DNA from: Populus alba
Taxonomy: Eukaryota > Streptophyta > Magnoliopsida > Malpighiales > Salicaceae
Direction of reading: 5' to 3'
DNA: 64,000 nucleotides
Assembly (NCBI RefSeq): GCF_005239225.2
Contig: NC_133292.1
Location: forward strand, 12,673,965-12,737,964
Shown here: piece by piece, positions 1 through 13,005 of the stretch
Layout of the letters: every line of letters begins with the position of its first letter
Numbering within the stretch: the first letter of the stretch is position 1
Made by a program: the position numbers and the translations under genes
Notes under the pieces: model-generated
The model's input: the letters and a program-made list of their open reading frames with translations, nothing else
Databases searched by the model: none
Told to the model about the DNA's origin: nothing

Positions 1-835
1 CAGCAATGCTTAGTTGATTTTTTATCAAACTATGGTGCAAGCAGCATGCCAAAGAATTGTGTATGCAAAAATGCAGGATCTCAACGATTGTGCTCATGTG
101 ACGTTGTTTGTCAGTAAGATTTGTGTCAAAAAAACAAACAAAATCCTGGTGCTTAGCCATGTTTTGTTTCTGAATCTGATGGATGCGTAACAAAGTATGG
201 TCAAATAATGTAAGAAGTTGAGAAATAAAACTAATAAAACCATATAATAAGTTCTTTCTGAGTTGACAAACAATTTGTTTTGAGCCCTTTTTAATTCAGC
301 ATATAATCTCTTAATGCATCTAGATCAAGCTGCTCTTAAGCTGTCGAACTGCATGCTATATCATAAACAGCCAATAATGTATTGCTAAGCCAACTATCAA
401 ATACTCCTAGTTACAACGATTATCATTTTAACACAGAATTATTGTATAACTTCGATAAATTGACAAGTTCAAATAATATCTCAATTAATTGATAAATTTG
501 CATGGTCCAAAGGTAGTAATTTATAGATTTTTAACTGTATTGACCAATAATTTTAACACAAAGCACCAACTGTTCTCATTGTATTCTTCAGAAAAATTCT
601 CAAAAACTGCGACATAGAGCATTCTATGAACTGTATTAAACTAAATGGCCACACCCACATCAGTATTTTACCTCATCGAGACTATCAAATAATATTTGCT
701 AAATATTTGTTTTCATTAAACAAGACCCATGATAGTCTTCTCCTAAAATATGCAGAGAGAGAGAGAGAGCAAACACAACACCATACGAATATCAAAGTGA
801 GCTTATCTTTAACACACAAGAGGCAAGAACTTGGC
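1..835. other. Intergenic stretch at window edge
   Basis: AT-rich sequence with no gene I can support. It holds a short GA tract near 750-770. If the tentative minus-strand exon at 836-1002 is real, its downstream exons would lie here or off the window, but I could not find a convincing one. Confidence 0.4.
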
Positions 836-1002
836 TTACCTTCGATTCTTGTAGTGTATGTTCGGCCTTGTGAACCGTGGATGACGACGACTGGTGTTGG
901 ATAACAGAGAAATGAAGCAAGGAAGAGTGAGTTTCGACGTTCTGACTTTCGAGTTTGTTGGGACACCTTTGGAACACGAGACGACATGGTATAGGATAAC
1001 AC
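836..1002 (-). other. Possible orphan 5' exon (tentative)
   Basis: On the minus strand this stretch is less AT-rich than its surroundings. It stays open for about 50 codons and ends at a good donor sequence, AAG|GTAAGC, near 836. It looks like the first exon (5' UTR or short coding leader) of a gene running leftward off the window. The possible peptide is basic and Ser/Arg-rich at its start and matches nothing I recognise. With no second exon visible, this rests only on the donor site and composition. Confidence 0.2.
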
Positions 1003-3953
1003 AAAGTATCATGTGAATCGTTTTTGTCATGTACTGTGTCTAAACTTTTGGCTCACCGCCCCCTAAATATAAGCTCGCACTCTTTGTGTCTAAATTTTCT
1101 TTAAATTTGAAATTATTCTTTGTTTCTTTTTTTTTTTTTTTGGATTTTAAACTTTTTTTTATGTCAAATAAGCAATTCTCTTTCATTAGTCATTTAACTA
1201 TGTTTCTTTGAGGGTTATAATTTTTTTTAGAAAAATATTAAGGATGCATGTTGTTTCAATATATTTTTTTTAAATTAAAAGGCTCAAAGTACAAATTAAA
1301 AAACCAATACAAGCAAGATTAATATGTTTCATAGCATAAAATGAGATATGTATTTAATTGTGAAAATTATTTATTTAAATAAATAAAAGATAAATTCACA
1401 CTATAAAAAACTCATGTATTAAAAAATAAATATAAATAAAACTAACTGAATAAACTCACTCCATAAAAGATATTATGTAAGGCCGAAAAAATCAGGAATA
1501 TAATTTTAAAATGAGTATTTTTTATTTTTTAAAATAAACTTCATTTCTATATAAAAAAAAATTATAGATGAATTAGAATAATAACTTGAAAAACTAAATA
1601 GAAACAAATCAACTAAAAAAGACTTATATTAAAAACAAAAGACTGGAAAAATCATAACTTTAGTCATGAGATCGAGATAAATCCATAGAAAAAACTTGAA
1701 GATAATCACAAAACCAATATTAAAAAAAAATATAGAACAATGAGATCGTACGAAGCTGAATTTTCAACAAATTAAATGTCGAAAGATGAAACAAGAAAAA
1801 ATAAATTAATTACATAAAAAGATAAAAAAAAAAAATGAGGGCGAGGAAAAAAACATTAATTAGAGGAATAGAAATTTTCAATCGAAAGGGTTTATTGAAT
1901 TGAAAACTAGCTTTAATAAAAAAAGAAAAAATCAAAAGAATAAAGGTCAAACAGGGAAAAAAAATATAAAATTTAAGTATTAAAGGTGTTTTGAATGACA
2001 TAGCCGTTATCCACATAAGTTATGATCACACGCCACTCTAAATGGCATAAATGAAAAGGGACACGATGGCACATCAAAGAAGACAACGAACAATTAGTTA
2101 TGTTTATAGGGTGATGTCACATGCGTTGTGTGAATGACATGGACGCTTCCCACATGTCGAGGCGTGTTGAGCATGCTTCAACAGCTTTAAGCATTAAAAA
2201 ATTTAAAAAAAAATGTAAAATTTTCAAAATACTCTCATGACCCCAATAATCACACGAAGTACCAATATAAAAGTATAAAAATACCCCTGAATGTAGAGCT
2301 TATGTGTTTTGTCTTTTTCAAGATTAAAGATGTATTTGCACTGTATAGTAAATTTTGAAAACCCCAAAACATTATTATCTAGCAACGCAATAATTTTTTG
2401 ACTCAGGGGAAATTTGTATTTTTATTGTTAAAAAGCTTATGCAAATTCAAGAAAATCCTTTGTTAACAATTCTATATTTTATTGACTTTAGAGGCAAATG
2501 AGTATTTTTATGAAAAAGAAGAAAAATACATCAACATCTCCGTTAAAGAGGCTTTTTTTTATTTTTGGACTAAAGGGCACAAGAGTAATTTTATTATAGT
2601 TCAAGACACATTTTAATATGGATTGAGCTACAGTAAAACATCTAAGCCATTTAGTTTTTTAGGTAATTTTTTCGGCAATACTCCCCCTGTTGAAATATAG
2701 AAGCCATTAAAGTGGACTTTAATAAGATAATTATTTTAACGTATCTTTTTAAAACTTGAGAACGTCTGTAATAAGATGGGTTTAGTGATATGCTAAAACC
2801 AAAACAATTAGGTTCGACAATTAGTTGAAACCAACAAAACATAGGTTTGATGAGATGTGATAATGATTTCCCTATATTTATAAATATGCAAACGATCTCT
2901 TAAGGGACATTCCATACTTACTATTTTATTAATGATATATAATGGATATTTTTTTCTTGTTAATGATATCAAAAACAGAGTACTTTTCAATTATTCTCTT
3001 ATATAATAAAAACAACAAGATTTATTAAATATAAATACTTCCTGAACTATCCAAGTAGGGGTTCAAAATCTTTATATTTCTTAAGAGCTTACATTTATTT
3101 CATAATACCAATCATTCTAAAATACAAGAACAAACATCGCTTGTTTTTTAAATTTAAAACTCTTTTAATTTATTTTTTTTTTATTTCTCCTATAAAATTA
3201 CCGATTTTTATCATTAAAAGGTTTTTAAGTCCTCTTAATTGTGACTGTTTTTGCCGGTATTTAGATTTTTTTATCATTAATTTGGTGTTTCTTGAGCCAA
3301 GGATAAGAAAACTATTTACTTAAATATCTTAATTAACCATTACCCACAAACTACATAATATATTACATAAATATTTTAGGTTCTGAAGCATCATCAGACT
3401 CTACATGTCAATGAATCAAGCAACAAATCTCACGTTTAAGGCCAAGGCTGAATTCAAGCTTATTTTCATGGACAACTTTTGGAGTACAGCACTATTTTAG
3501 CCCTTTCTACCACTATGGATCAAAATGGCATTCAACTCAGCTATAAAATCAATAATAAGAATTCTGTATTTCTTGGGGGCCACAATCTTACATAAACTTT
3601 GTTGATTATCAACCTAAATAAATAAAAAATTATTTTATCTAGTCTAGTCAAGTTTGATAAAAACTCAAAAACAAAAAATAAGTTTTGAGTTGAATATGGA
3701 TACTAGTTTATTTAATTCAAATCCAAAACTCAATCAGAAATAAATAAATAAACTGAAATTAAAAAAAAAACATATTTATCAGAGAATTTATTTTTATCTT
3801 TATTTTAAAGATAGTTAATGTTAAAGATCATCAAGAGATCCAGAAATAAAAATAAAAATATAAAATTTACCACATTTTTTCCTTTATACCCTCCATCTGT
3901 GGTACACATGGAATGTTCATGGTAAAACAATTACAAATCTTTAACAATAAGAA
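1003..3953. repeat. Repeat-rich AT spacer
   Basis: About 3 kb with no gene I can support. Around 1756-1810 it carries a core, AATTTTCAACAAATTAAATG followed by A-rich sequence, that recurs near 34742-34795 and 43644-43700, so this is a copy of a dispersed repeat. The block from about 1960 to 2180, rich in CACATG and CACACG words, resembles the end of the copy at 44041-44180. The remainder is long A and T runs; the small open frames in it are low-complexity. Confidence 0.5.
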
Positions 3954-5366
3954 TCACTTGCATTTCTCTTGCTTGAACCCTAATCTCTCATTCCTCAAAT
4001 CATACTCCACGTAAAAATTCTGCATCTGAAAATTCCCCAAAATCATCCCAGGTCCACCCATCCTCTCCGGCCCCGCCACCCCATCCGTCACCACAGTCAA
4101 GCACGCCACCTCACCACCGACAAATGCGAAATAATTCTCCACCGGCAGTGCCACGTCAGCACCACCCTTAAAATACAGCCTCAGTTCAGGAAACGACACC
4201 GTTTTGGCATCAGAAACATTAAAGCAAGGCCTTAGGCCAATCACATCCTCAATTTCCTTAACCCTCCTGTAGTCCTTAATTTGTCTAATAAACTCATCAC
4301 TCAGTGGCTCAAAAGCTTCACGTGCCATGAACGTGAACGTGGTCCCTGAGTCGATGATGACCCCACCATTGCCATCCTCTCCCGGTGACAAGTACTTGTA
4401 AGGCACCTTCACATGGTGGCCGCCGACGGTGATTCGCCGGAGACCCAAATAGTAATAAACTGAGAAACTACTTTTGTTGGCAACTTTAGGGTTTTTCACA
4501 AATGGAGTGTACAACAAGGCATTGGTTTTTTTATCAGAATCTAACTGTTCTATGTCGAGAACTAAAGAGCTGCTCTTCTTGGTGTCATCATCGAATCTAT
4601 GAGAAAGTAAACAGTAAGAGAACTTACCTAGACCAAGTTGACTTGGTAAAGATGAAAGTCCACGACCAAATCCAGCAATTCCCGCGGGTTGGTGGGAAGA
4701 GAATACGGAGCACCCGACAAGGAAGTTGGGTTTTGATAGGCTATGGAGATGGAGAGTTTCTGATAATGCAACGCCTCCAGTTGTGCCTGATCCGTAGAAG
4801 ATCATATAAGGTGGACAAGTTTGGTTGAGGCAGGATTTAATACTACAGTCTTGATCGCAGGTTATGCTTGAGTGGTGGATCCAAGAGCATTTAGGGTTTT
4901 TGCATCCAAGAAGCTTGGAAGATGAGGATTCTTTAGGGATAAAAGGTTGTATTCTTGATGATGGTGAGGAGGAGGAGGAGGAGGAGGAGGAGGAGGAGAA
5001 AGAACAGTGCTTACAAAGGTAGTGGGAGGTGCAAGGGAACCAGACAATGTCACTTCCAGTATCCATGATGAAAGAGAGGGTTTGGGGTGGAGTGCCAAAG
5101 CTGAGAGAAACTGAGTAGCCTCCATAGCTATGAGAGAAGAGAGGGGCTGTGGTGGTGGTGGTTGCAGGGGTAGTTTGTGGATTTTTGAGGTGGCGGGCTC
5201 TTGCTAGGGAGGTGTTGACAAGGTGGTTCAGCTTTTGGTATTGATCTTGAAACGGGATTTGGTTTGTTTGGGGATGTTGTAATGGGATTGTTATGGAAGA
5301 AGAAATGATGGGAAACAAGGAAAGGAGAGATAGACAGTAGAGCAAAGAAGAAGAAACAGAAACCAT
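3954..5366 (-). CDS. Secreted aspartic protease, nepenthesin-like (A1 family)
   Basis: Single-exon gene for a 470-residue pepsin-like aspartic protease of the plant nepenthesin type, expected to be secreted or to act in the wall or vacuole. Residues 1 to about 23 form a hydrophobic signal peptide. The first catalytic motif is DTGS at 102-105 and the second is DSGTT at 339-343. The first lobe has the cysteine-rich insert typical of this subfamily (Cys112, 118, 121, 155, 160, 170, 174, 179, 184). A run of 11 serines (about 124-134) comes from a trinucleotide repeat at 4970-5000. The ATG sits in a good context (accATGg) and directly precedes the signal peptide. Length and intronless structure are normal for the family; from memory the closest Arabidopsis type is the At4g16563-like group. 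The substrate cannot be told from the sequence. Confidence 0.93.
   Translation of the reverse strand: MVSVSSSLLYCLSLLSLFPIISSSITIPLQHPQTNQIPFQDQYQKLNHLVNTSLARARHLKNPQTTPATTTTTAPLFSHSYGGYSVSLSFGTPPQTLSFIMDTGSDIVWFPCTSHYLCKHCSFSSSSSSSSSSSPSSRIQPFIPKESSSSKLLGCKNPKCSWIHHSSITCDQDCSIKSCLNQTCPPYMIFYGSGTTGGVALSETLHLHSLSKPNFLVGCSVFSSHQPAGIAGFGRGLSSLPSQLGLGKFSYCLLSHRFDDDTKKSSSLVLDIEQLDSDKKTNALLYTPFVKNPKVANKSSFSVYYYLGLRRITVGGHHVKVPYKYLSPGEDGNGGVIIDSGTTFTFMAREAFEPLSDEFIRQIKDYRRVKEIEDVIGLRPCFNVSDAKTVSFPELRLYFKGGADVALPVENYFAFVGGEVACLTVVTDGVAGPERMGGPGMILGNFQMQNFYVEYDLRNERLGFKQEKCK
4969..5000 (+). repeat. GAG/GGA trinucleotide repeat inside a coding region
   Basis: A near-perfect (GAG)n tract that reads on the minus strand as a serine run in the aspartic protease. 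Length changes in steps of three would alter only the serine count. Confidence 0.85.
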
Positions 5367-6649
5367 GGCTGTTTAATAACTTGTTCTTGCTTAGTGCCTT
5401 GGGAAGAGAGAGTGGCCAAACAATAACCTGTTGTTTAAATTTGGTGTAATATTGTTGATAAGGAGACGGTATGGCCTTATGGGACAGTGCCAGGTAGGTT
5501 TGGGTGACAAAATTTCGGACCCTTCTTGCTTTAAATGAATGATTCAAAACATCACAACTGTCGATGTGCATGCCTTCAAGGAGATGAAAAAAAGGGCATC
5601 TAGATGTTGAATGGCAAGCCAAGGATAAGATCACTGGATTTGAACCCGTTAATCATTAACTTTCTTCGAAGATGAGAGAGAGAGATTGTTGATAGATCGA
5701 ACCTTTTCATAGAAGCCATTAATGTCCTTAAATCAGTGGGTGGATATTTAGGTCTCAACAGTAGCAGTTGGACTGGCACCATTGCACATGAAAGAACAGC
5801 TCCTTTTTCGTGTGAGTTAATGTGTGTGGGGGGCCTCGAGACCATAAAGAACTCTTGGCGGTCTGTAAATCCTAGGCAATGGGCACATGCTCCATCTTGC
5901 CTTGGCCCCGAGCAGAAAACCAGACAACTCTGTACTTCCTTGTCTGTTCCCACCGGAGTTGACCGACTCATCTCTAGCAAATTGAATGCTTATTGAGCAA
6001 CTTTTAATAAATTTCTGTGACTGCCGTACACTTTTGAAAGGGATTTCGACCCACCAATGCTAACCTTTCATCTACGGTGCTGCTGGACAATGGGCCCTTG
6101 TAGTTATTGTGGCGACTCAAGTTTTCATTCGATCAATTATTTTCTTTGAAGGCTGCCTTCAAGACACTGCCAACCATCGTCACAAAAACCAAAGATATCT
6201 CGTCACTTTTGGAAAAATTTACATGGCAAGGTGGAAATACAGGTAATATATAGCCAAGCCGGTTCCTTGTTCAAGACAATGATATTTTTAGCCATAAAAT
6301 CTGCCTTGGGTTGGGTAGATGAAGACAATATAGATAAGAAGACTGCTATTTTGCAGCCCCTGGATCCCTATCCTTTCTGCGTTACACCGCTAGAGGGTGT
6401 CTAAATCTAAAGCGCATGCATGTATTAAATTCACAACCATAATTGATACTAATTAATTCAGGTCATGTTTGAATTTAATTTTAAAATATTTATTGAGTGA
6501 AATCAAACATATTTTACAAACTATAGATTAAAATGAGCTGAAATTTTATAAAAAAAATACTAGACTCGTGAAATTATATTTTAAGTAAACTTTTAAGTCA
6601 AATAGAGTTTGACAAATCTTCTAGGCTAGACTTTTGTGCATGGTTTGGG

Positions 6650-6650
<1 letters not shown>

Positions 6651-6676
<26 letters not shown>
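6651..6676. repeat. (TA)13 microsatellite
   Basis: Perfect alternating TA tract of 26 bases. Confidence 0.95.
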
Positions 6677-6680
<4 letters not shown>

Positions 6681-6842
6681 TACAGATAAATTTTTTTTGT
6701 GATTCAAAGTTATTTTGGAAACTAAACATCTCAACAAAAAGAACATATATAAAATCAGGACTAAAAATTTGCCAAATATTTATGAAAATCACATATTGAA
6801 GCTATATGAAAAAAATTTTGGCATGACAAATTTATTTGTTTT

Positions 6843-7113
6843 GGCCATTGAACATTGTTTAGGAGTTTATTTCATTATCAAATTTATATTAATTAATTAC
6901 TAGTTTAGATCTAATAACTTGTAACCCAAAAGCAAGAAGTTCTGGCATGAAAACTTATTTTTATCATCCTATTTTATCTATTTATTTCACATTGAATAAT
7001 TATTTTTAATTTAAGTTTGTTCTGGTCCATTGAACATTGTTTAGATATTTATTTCATTATTGAACTTATATTAGTTGATTACTAGTTTAAATCTAATAAC
7101 TTGCAACTCACAA
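6843..7113. repeat. Spaced direct repeat of about 90 bases
   Basis: Copies at about 6843-6932 and 7024-7113 share CCATTGAACATTGTTTAG, then TTTATTTCATTAT, then ACTAGTTTA-ATCTAATAACTTG, with scattered substitutions. The start-to-start offset is about 181 bases. It looks like an old local duplication or the two ends of a small decayed element. Confidence 0.7.
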
Positions 7114-7987
7114 GTGATCCATTAAGATCAGTTTGAGAAGGTTATATTATGTTTTTTTAACTGCAAACTTCAGCAGCAAGTTGAAGAATAAACATGAGTT
7201 TATTTTTGTTTGTGACAAAACAACCTTTATTTATAAAAATAGATCGTACATTGACTTATCAAAGATTAATTAGTTTCGTAGTATGATTCATATACTTAAA
7301 GATTATCTCTAGCTCCAAGTTTTTTTTCAATATCTTTAATTCTTAGATACAAAATTATCTTTAAATCAAGATTGTATCAAACCTGATTTTTAGCTTTTCA
7401 TATTGTTATATACTTGTTAAGGTTATTTAATCATTTAATCACATGATCAAAAATTTCACATCAATAATGTCTTAATGGCAACTCACAACTGGCAAAGTTC
7501 ATATCTAATCTTTCATCACGTCAACATGAAATTCCAAATAAAGCACGTTAACTGTAGGCAAAGTGCAATCATGCGACTCAGCAAGAACATTAATATATTC
7601 CCATCTTATGACGATACTCGCATTTCTCTAGAATTTTCTAATAGCGTACCTTCATCATCGGCAGAAAAAGTTTGCGCTTGATATACTTATAATGGACATT
7701 GGTCTACTGATGTGACGGATCACAAGACAACAACCACCATAAAAGTTTTCCTTGCAGTGGCCATCGGTCAAATTGATTTATTTGAACGCTTCCATTGTTT
7801 AAGCCATCAATGGTAAAGAAAGAGTTCGAAGATCTCAGTGGACATACAGTAGCATCCAGCAGTTACTCTTGGGAAAACATGCAATCTACATAAACTGATG
7901 ACTTTAATTAGGACAAGGAAAAAAAATAAAAATAAAATTCCTCTTGCATCTCAATCACATTACATACCCAAGAAAGACACAGAGACT

Positions 7988-10900
7988 TTACTGCTGCTTT
8001 GCCTTCTTCCGTGCCAAAAACCGTTCTTTAGCTGCAGCCAGTGCATCTTGATTTCTTTTATGATGATCAGGATTTAGTTGATTGGCTGATGATTGTTCAG
8101 CTGGATTTTTTACTTCTGTTGAAGTGCCTGAAACTGTTTTATCAGAAACTGGCTCAGGATCTAATGGTTCAGAGCTTCTTCTTGGAGGGGAAGTTTCCTT
8201 TTGATGTGCCTCTTTCACACTGGAAGAATCCAATGCAAACTTTGAGTCTGTCGGTGCATGATTTCTGTCAGACGTTTCACCAGCTACCTCATCATAAGGC
8301 TTCTCTGGCTTCCTAAATTCAGATTGCTTATCTTGTTTCTCTTGCTTCTTGGACAGTAAATCTTTCGCACCAAGAGCAACATTTTTACCGAGGTTGAAAT
8401 AGAAGTCACTCAAGTCACTCTTCTTGGTAACCTTTAAAACAAGAAAACATACACATCTCAGTTCGCAACTCACCAAACAGCATAGCATGTTTCTTATCAG
8501 CACAAACATATAAGCTTTATCAAGTGATATGATCAGTTCAAAACTATATTAACATTTATACCTTACATTTGATATTCATTTGACTGCACTTGAAACACAG
8601 CACAGCATACTAAGTCTTGAAACACACACCACATGCTAAGATAAGCCTTAAACAATCAAAGCTGGGCATGAAGCAATGAAAACTATGGGGGTGTTTGGTA
8701 CCATTACCCACTTTTGGTTTTCCATTTTAAGGAAACCAAAAACTGTTTATAACCTTCAGTTTTTTGTTTCCGAAAGACCATTTAAAAACCAATCTCAGTC
8801 TTAGTGAGTATTTGAGAGTGTAGCAGCTTCTACTTTTAGGTGTGCTTCAAAAGTGTGTTTCACTTAAAAAACATCATCTTGATGTTTTTTCTAGTGCTTT
8901 TCGATAACTTTGATATGCTGATGTTAAAAATAAAAAAATTCTAAAAAAATTATTTTGATGCATTTTCAAATGAAAAACACTTTTAAAAAGCATCATGCAC
9001 CACAATACCAAACACACACAAACTATTATCATAATAAAGATCGTCGTAGTAACCCAAGAACCCAGCTACAGAAAACATTACTGAAACTTCCACTAGTTTG
9101 ATTTATCTTGCAGGCAATGAAAAATTAGCCAAACATCTAACTGGTCCATTTCATAACCCATAAATCACAAAGAGAGATTTCTTTTGTTCAAAGACGCCAA
9201 GTAAAAGCCCATGCACAATTCAAAGTTCTTCATTTCTCATATAAAAGTTATTGTGAGCTGGATTTCTCAAAGAAGATTGGCAAACAAAATCGAAGCATCT
9301 TTGAATACCACAACCTTCAATGCATTTCATACATGGTATTGAACAAAACCTAAAAGCTTTCTAATTGGCCGATTGCATCCAAATTGAATTGAACACCACC
9401 TAATTAGGCTGCAAATATAGAGATTTCATCTCTAGCAAAACTACCTAATTGCTAATGCCATCATATTCCCTAGCTTCAACAATCTTTGCCTATACTAGGA
9501 ATGTAGCAAGGTCAATTTGCCACCCACAAACTACAAGTTTCTAGTACAAGCTTAAAACCACCTTAACCTTGCTTGATTTAGCATTGAAATCTAAGATAGA
9601 AGAATATGTAACCTCACCAGGCATTAAGCCACTTTGTGGTCCATCTTTTAAATCTACAATGCCTGAATGATGAGGGGTAATATAAATCACCTTCCCTCGA
9701 CCAAGCATAGAGACAGGCAGTTTGTGTTTGGGTCAACAAAGCAGCCTTGTTCTATGCTAATCAAAATGCAATGCTTTCAGTTTTATGATATTTTTAATCA
9801 AATTCCTGTCTATACCTACAAAGAGAGGTGCGGTTAGTTTGATCAACTTTGGATTCATAAATTTCTTGTTGTACATGTATCAAACACAATGAAGGAAATA
9901 TCAAGTCATTAATGTTCTTTCATAAACAGGGCTGCAGTCCTAAGATCAATTCCCTAATAAGTAGAGGAAACATATTCTAAATCTCTCCCCTCATTCATAG
10001 TGCAAACAATATTCAGATGTGGACAAATACACATCACTAATTCGGTTGCTGTTTCCTATTATGTCTTTTTTTATGTTTCCTCTTATCTCTTTAGTAACGC
10101 AAACATTTCATTTTCCTGTAAACAGTCATTCAACTTTTCAGGGGTCATCTTCTAAATGACTACCTTTTGATTAAAACACTCGATGATTATAAAAAAAATT
10201 CTCCCCCCCTCAAGGCATCGAAGCTTGAGCCAATCAACTGATATGCAGCACTCCTGCTAATCTCCTAGAGATATTTTAACAGCTATAGCAAGGCTTCTAT
10301 ATTCTACATCATAAAATCTGTTGGAATCCAGAACTAGACTAAGCATAAGTTGAACTAATTTAGAATAAAACCTGTTTTATGTTCTTTTAGGCAGACAAAT
10401 ACAGACCCTTGATGTGTTACTTCCTTGGTGCTATCACAAATCTAGAGTGAACCCTAAGCTTAAAACTAGTCCAGAATAATCGCATGACCAACATTATCTC
10501 AAATGCAAAAACTCCAACTCACACTAATCCATCAGCAACTCACATGACAGTTTAAGAACTCTATCTATGTTACGAAGTTGCATTATTCATGATTCATTGC
10601 CAACTAGCTACAGAAACATCTCAAAGAGTAAAGAAATAGTAGCATAAACAAAAACATTCAAATGACAGCAGACAGATGCAATACTACTAGCATTTTCGAA
10701 TCAGCAAATCTAGTCACTGAGTGCATGGAAAGCATTAACAAAGCAGTGATGGCTTAATTAAGAGATGAGATTATATCCAATGAGGACCAAGCAATGACAA
10801 TGTGCAGCAAAATCAAATTAGGAGCAGAAAAAGTTATACATACATCCTCTTTCTGCTCTCTAAGTTCACGCAAACGCTCTTCCTCCATCCATTTCTCCTG

Positions 10901-11617
10901 CTCTGCAAGTTTCCTCTTATAAGCAGCTGTAACAAACTTATCCTTGTCTGCAAATAAGTGATCTTCTTTACTTCTTTCTTTCGCAAGATTTTTCTCAAAT
11001 ATTACATCATGTTGTCGTTTTCGTTCTTCTGCCTTCCCCATCAAAGTCTTGATATATTTAGACTGAAAAACAAAACCAACATAATCATCACTCAATTTAC
11101 CCCTTCTAAACTTTTAAATACCTACTCCCAGTGCATTGCTTCTTCACTCACAAAAAATGAGACCCACCATGGTAATTACCGTGATTACCGTGGAGGGGCA
11201 ATGCCCCGCGAATACCTAATGAACTGTGCTGATACAGACAAAATACCTCTCTCTTTTGGCGATCTAGGGCTTTCGGCTGAGCAATTTTCTGCTTCATCTC
11301 GTCATAAACTCCATCATAATCAAACACTGATGGGTCTTCTTCTAATGCTTTCTTATGCTGCTCCTCAATCTTAACAATCAAAAGAAAAAAAATATTAAAA
11401 ATATACAATAAATGAAAGAAAGTAACAAAAAAAAAGAAGACAGTGATTAAAAAAGCTTACTTACATCTTTGAGAGATTTGTTCTTAGCAGCCTGCCGTGA
11501 AATCTCCTTCTCCACGTCGTCTTCGTCGTCGTCGCCGAATCCTAGCGCCGTAGGAGGTGGAGGCCGTGGTGGCTTTTTCTGCTGTGGTTGTCTTAGCAGC
11601 AATCCATACTTTTTCAT
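7988..11617 (-). CDS. NSRP1: Nuclear speckle splicing regulatory protein 1-like (DUF2040/CCDC55)
   Basis: Four coding exons on the minus strand: 11465-11617, 11247-11369, 10844-11062 and 7988-8431. All junctions are phase 0 with GT..AG ends, giving 312 residues. The first exon has a proline-rich patch followed by an acidic stretch (GDDDEDDVEKE). Exons 2 and 3 hold the conserved, highly charged coiled-coil core of the NSRP1/DUF2040 family (about 52-165), including the words DPSVFDYDGVYDEM and YIKTLMGKAEERK. The last exon is polar and ends in a lysine-rich tail (ERFLARKKAKQQ) that could serve as a nuclear signal. Family members are nuclear-speckle proteins acting in alternative splicing; the plant role is inferred. 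The last intron (8432-10843) is about 2.4 kb and carries a MITE. From memory the Arabidopsis counterparts are At2g27280 and At2g27285. Confidence 0.88.
8691..9015. mobile_element. MITE-like element with 10-bp terminal inverted repeats, in an intron
   Basis: The element begins GTGTTTGGTA (8691-8700) and ends with the exact reverse complement TACCAAACAC (9006-9015). Its right half (about 8890-9015), with TGATGTTAAAAATAAAAAAA and CATTTTCAAATGAAAAACAC, is the pattern of an abundant non-autonomous family I know from poplar sequences. It has no coding capacity. A second, worn copy of the right half lies at about 62880-63000. AACTAT occurs on both sides but not flush with the ends, so the target-site duplication is unsettled. 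It could also be a composite of two elements, since the left third (8691-8805) looks different. Confidence 0.7.
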
Positions 11618-12967
11618 TTTTTTCTACCTAGAGCCAGGCTGGGGCTGGGCTGTTAGTTTTGATCGGAAGTTTCTTTTCTCCGACGAAGGCACCGGAAAAC
11701 ACAATCGGAGAATTCGAACTCCGGTTGTCTGATTGCTCTGGAGGAAAAAAAAATGCAATCTTTCTTTCCGGGTGGGTTTCGTTTAGGAATTTTTTCCTTG
11801 ACCAAAGAAACATCTGGCAGTTAGTTTAAAATTACGATCCTACCCTTATTTGTAATATTACTATTAGGATGCCCAGAACAACCAAATTATCCGGAATATC
11901 CATAAAAATTGACCAGAAATTAATTGGAAAAACCGACCCAAGAAATAAAAAAAACAAAATCAGTTAAAATTGTTTTTATAAAAGTTAATTTGAATTCCTT
12001 TTTTATTTTAGATTTTAAAAATAAAAATAAAAACTGAAAAAACTGAATTAAAAAATCAAACCAAAAATCTTGAATTATACACAATCAAACTTAACCAAAC
12101 AACTCATTTTTCATTTAAAAAATTAAAGATTCGATGAAAATATTCTTTTTTTATCTTTAAATTTATTTACTTTTACCAAAAATAAAACCAAACCCTTTTT
12201 TTCAATCCAACGGTTGGAACCATGTTACCCCTAGCGGCTGTTATTAGTTGCAATTTAATTAAAGGGTATAAGTGTAATATTACAGTCCCCCGTAGGTATA
12301 CGTGTTCTCAAAGAGTGGGACCGGGGGAGACCCAACCACTGTCCAAGCAAAAGAAAAATTACACTATTTATTTAGTAACTGTATTCTAATGGTTTTGTTT
12401 GTTAGTGCTACTAAGTCTGAAAATTATAAATTGGTCCTTTCATTACAGCTAGATTGCTGTCTATATTTTTTTTTTCTTCAACTCAAAATTACTAGATATA
12501 ATGTAAGGGTAGAATTACAATGAAAACAATTCATGTAATGAGAGAAAAGAGGGATTGTATTAAATAGTGTTGCTGGTCTTGTTTTATTTACGTTAAAATA
12601 AATATTTTATCTTGCATAATAACTAGAATTCATTTTTTATTCTATATTATATAAAATATTTGATCATTTTGACATTACATATTAAGATTTAACTAAAATA
12701 TTTTTAATATATAAAACATAGTTTTAAATCTGATTCATAACTTGATTTAAAACTTAGATTATTATTGACTAGTTTGAGATGAATTATTCAAAATTAAATC
12801 ATTTTAAAAATTAAAATGGTTTTGAAATTGCTAACAAGTTTATTCACTGAATAAATAGACTCGTTACAAATACAGGGTTCAATTTAAACATGTTGGAATA
12901 ATAGAGGGACTGCCAGTGATCTTTATCCAACTGACTGCCTGCCACCGCCCTTTCATTCTAGCAGCAT

Positions 12968-13005
<38 letters not shown>

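Larger units (their letters stand above)
5367..7987. other. Intergenic, with direct repeat and TA microsatellite
   Basis: The section 5400-6400 is less AT-rich and must include the protease promoter. A 126-codon open frame there on the minus strand matches no family I know and is left unannotated. A (TA)13 tract lies at 6651-6676. Two copies of a sequence of about 90 bases, each containing CCATTGAACATTGTTTAG, lie at about 6843-6932 and 7024-7113. The rest up to 7987 shows nothing further. Confidence 0.5.

Noticed and set aside
5600..5980. 126-codon minus-strand open frame upstream of the aspartic protease
   Set aside because: No recognisable domain, and it lies where the protease promoter is expected; the lower AT content alone can keep frames open.
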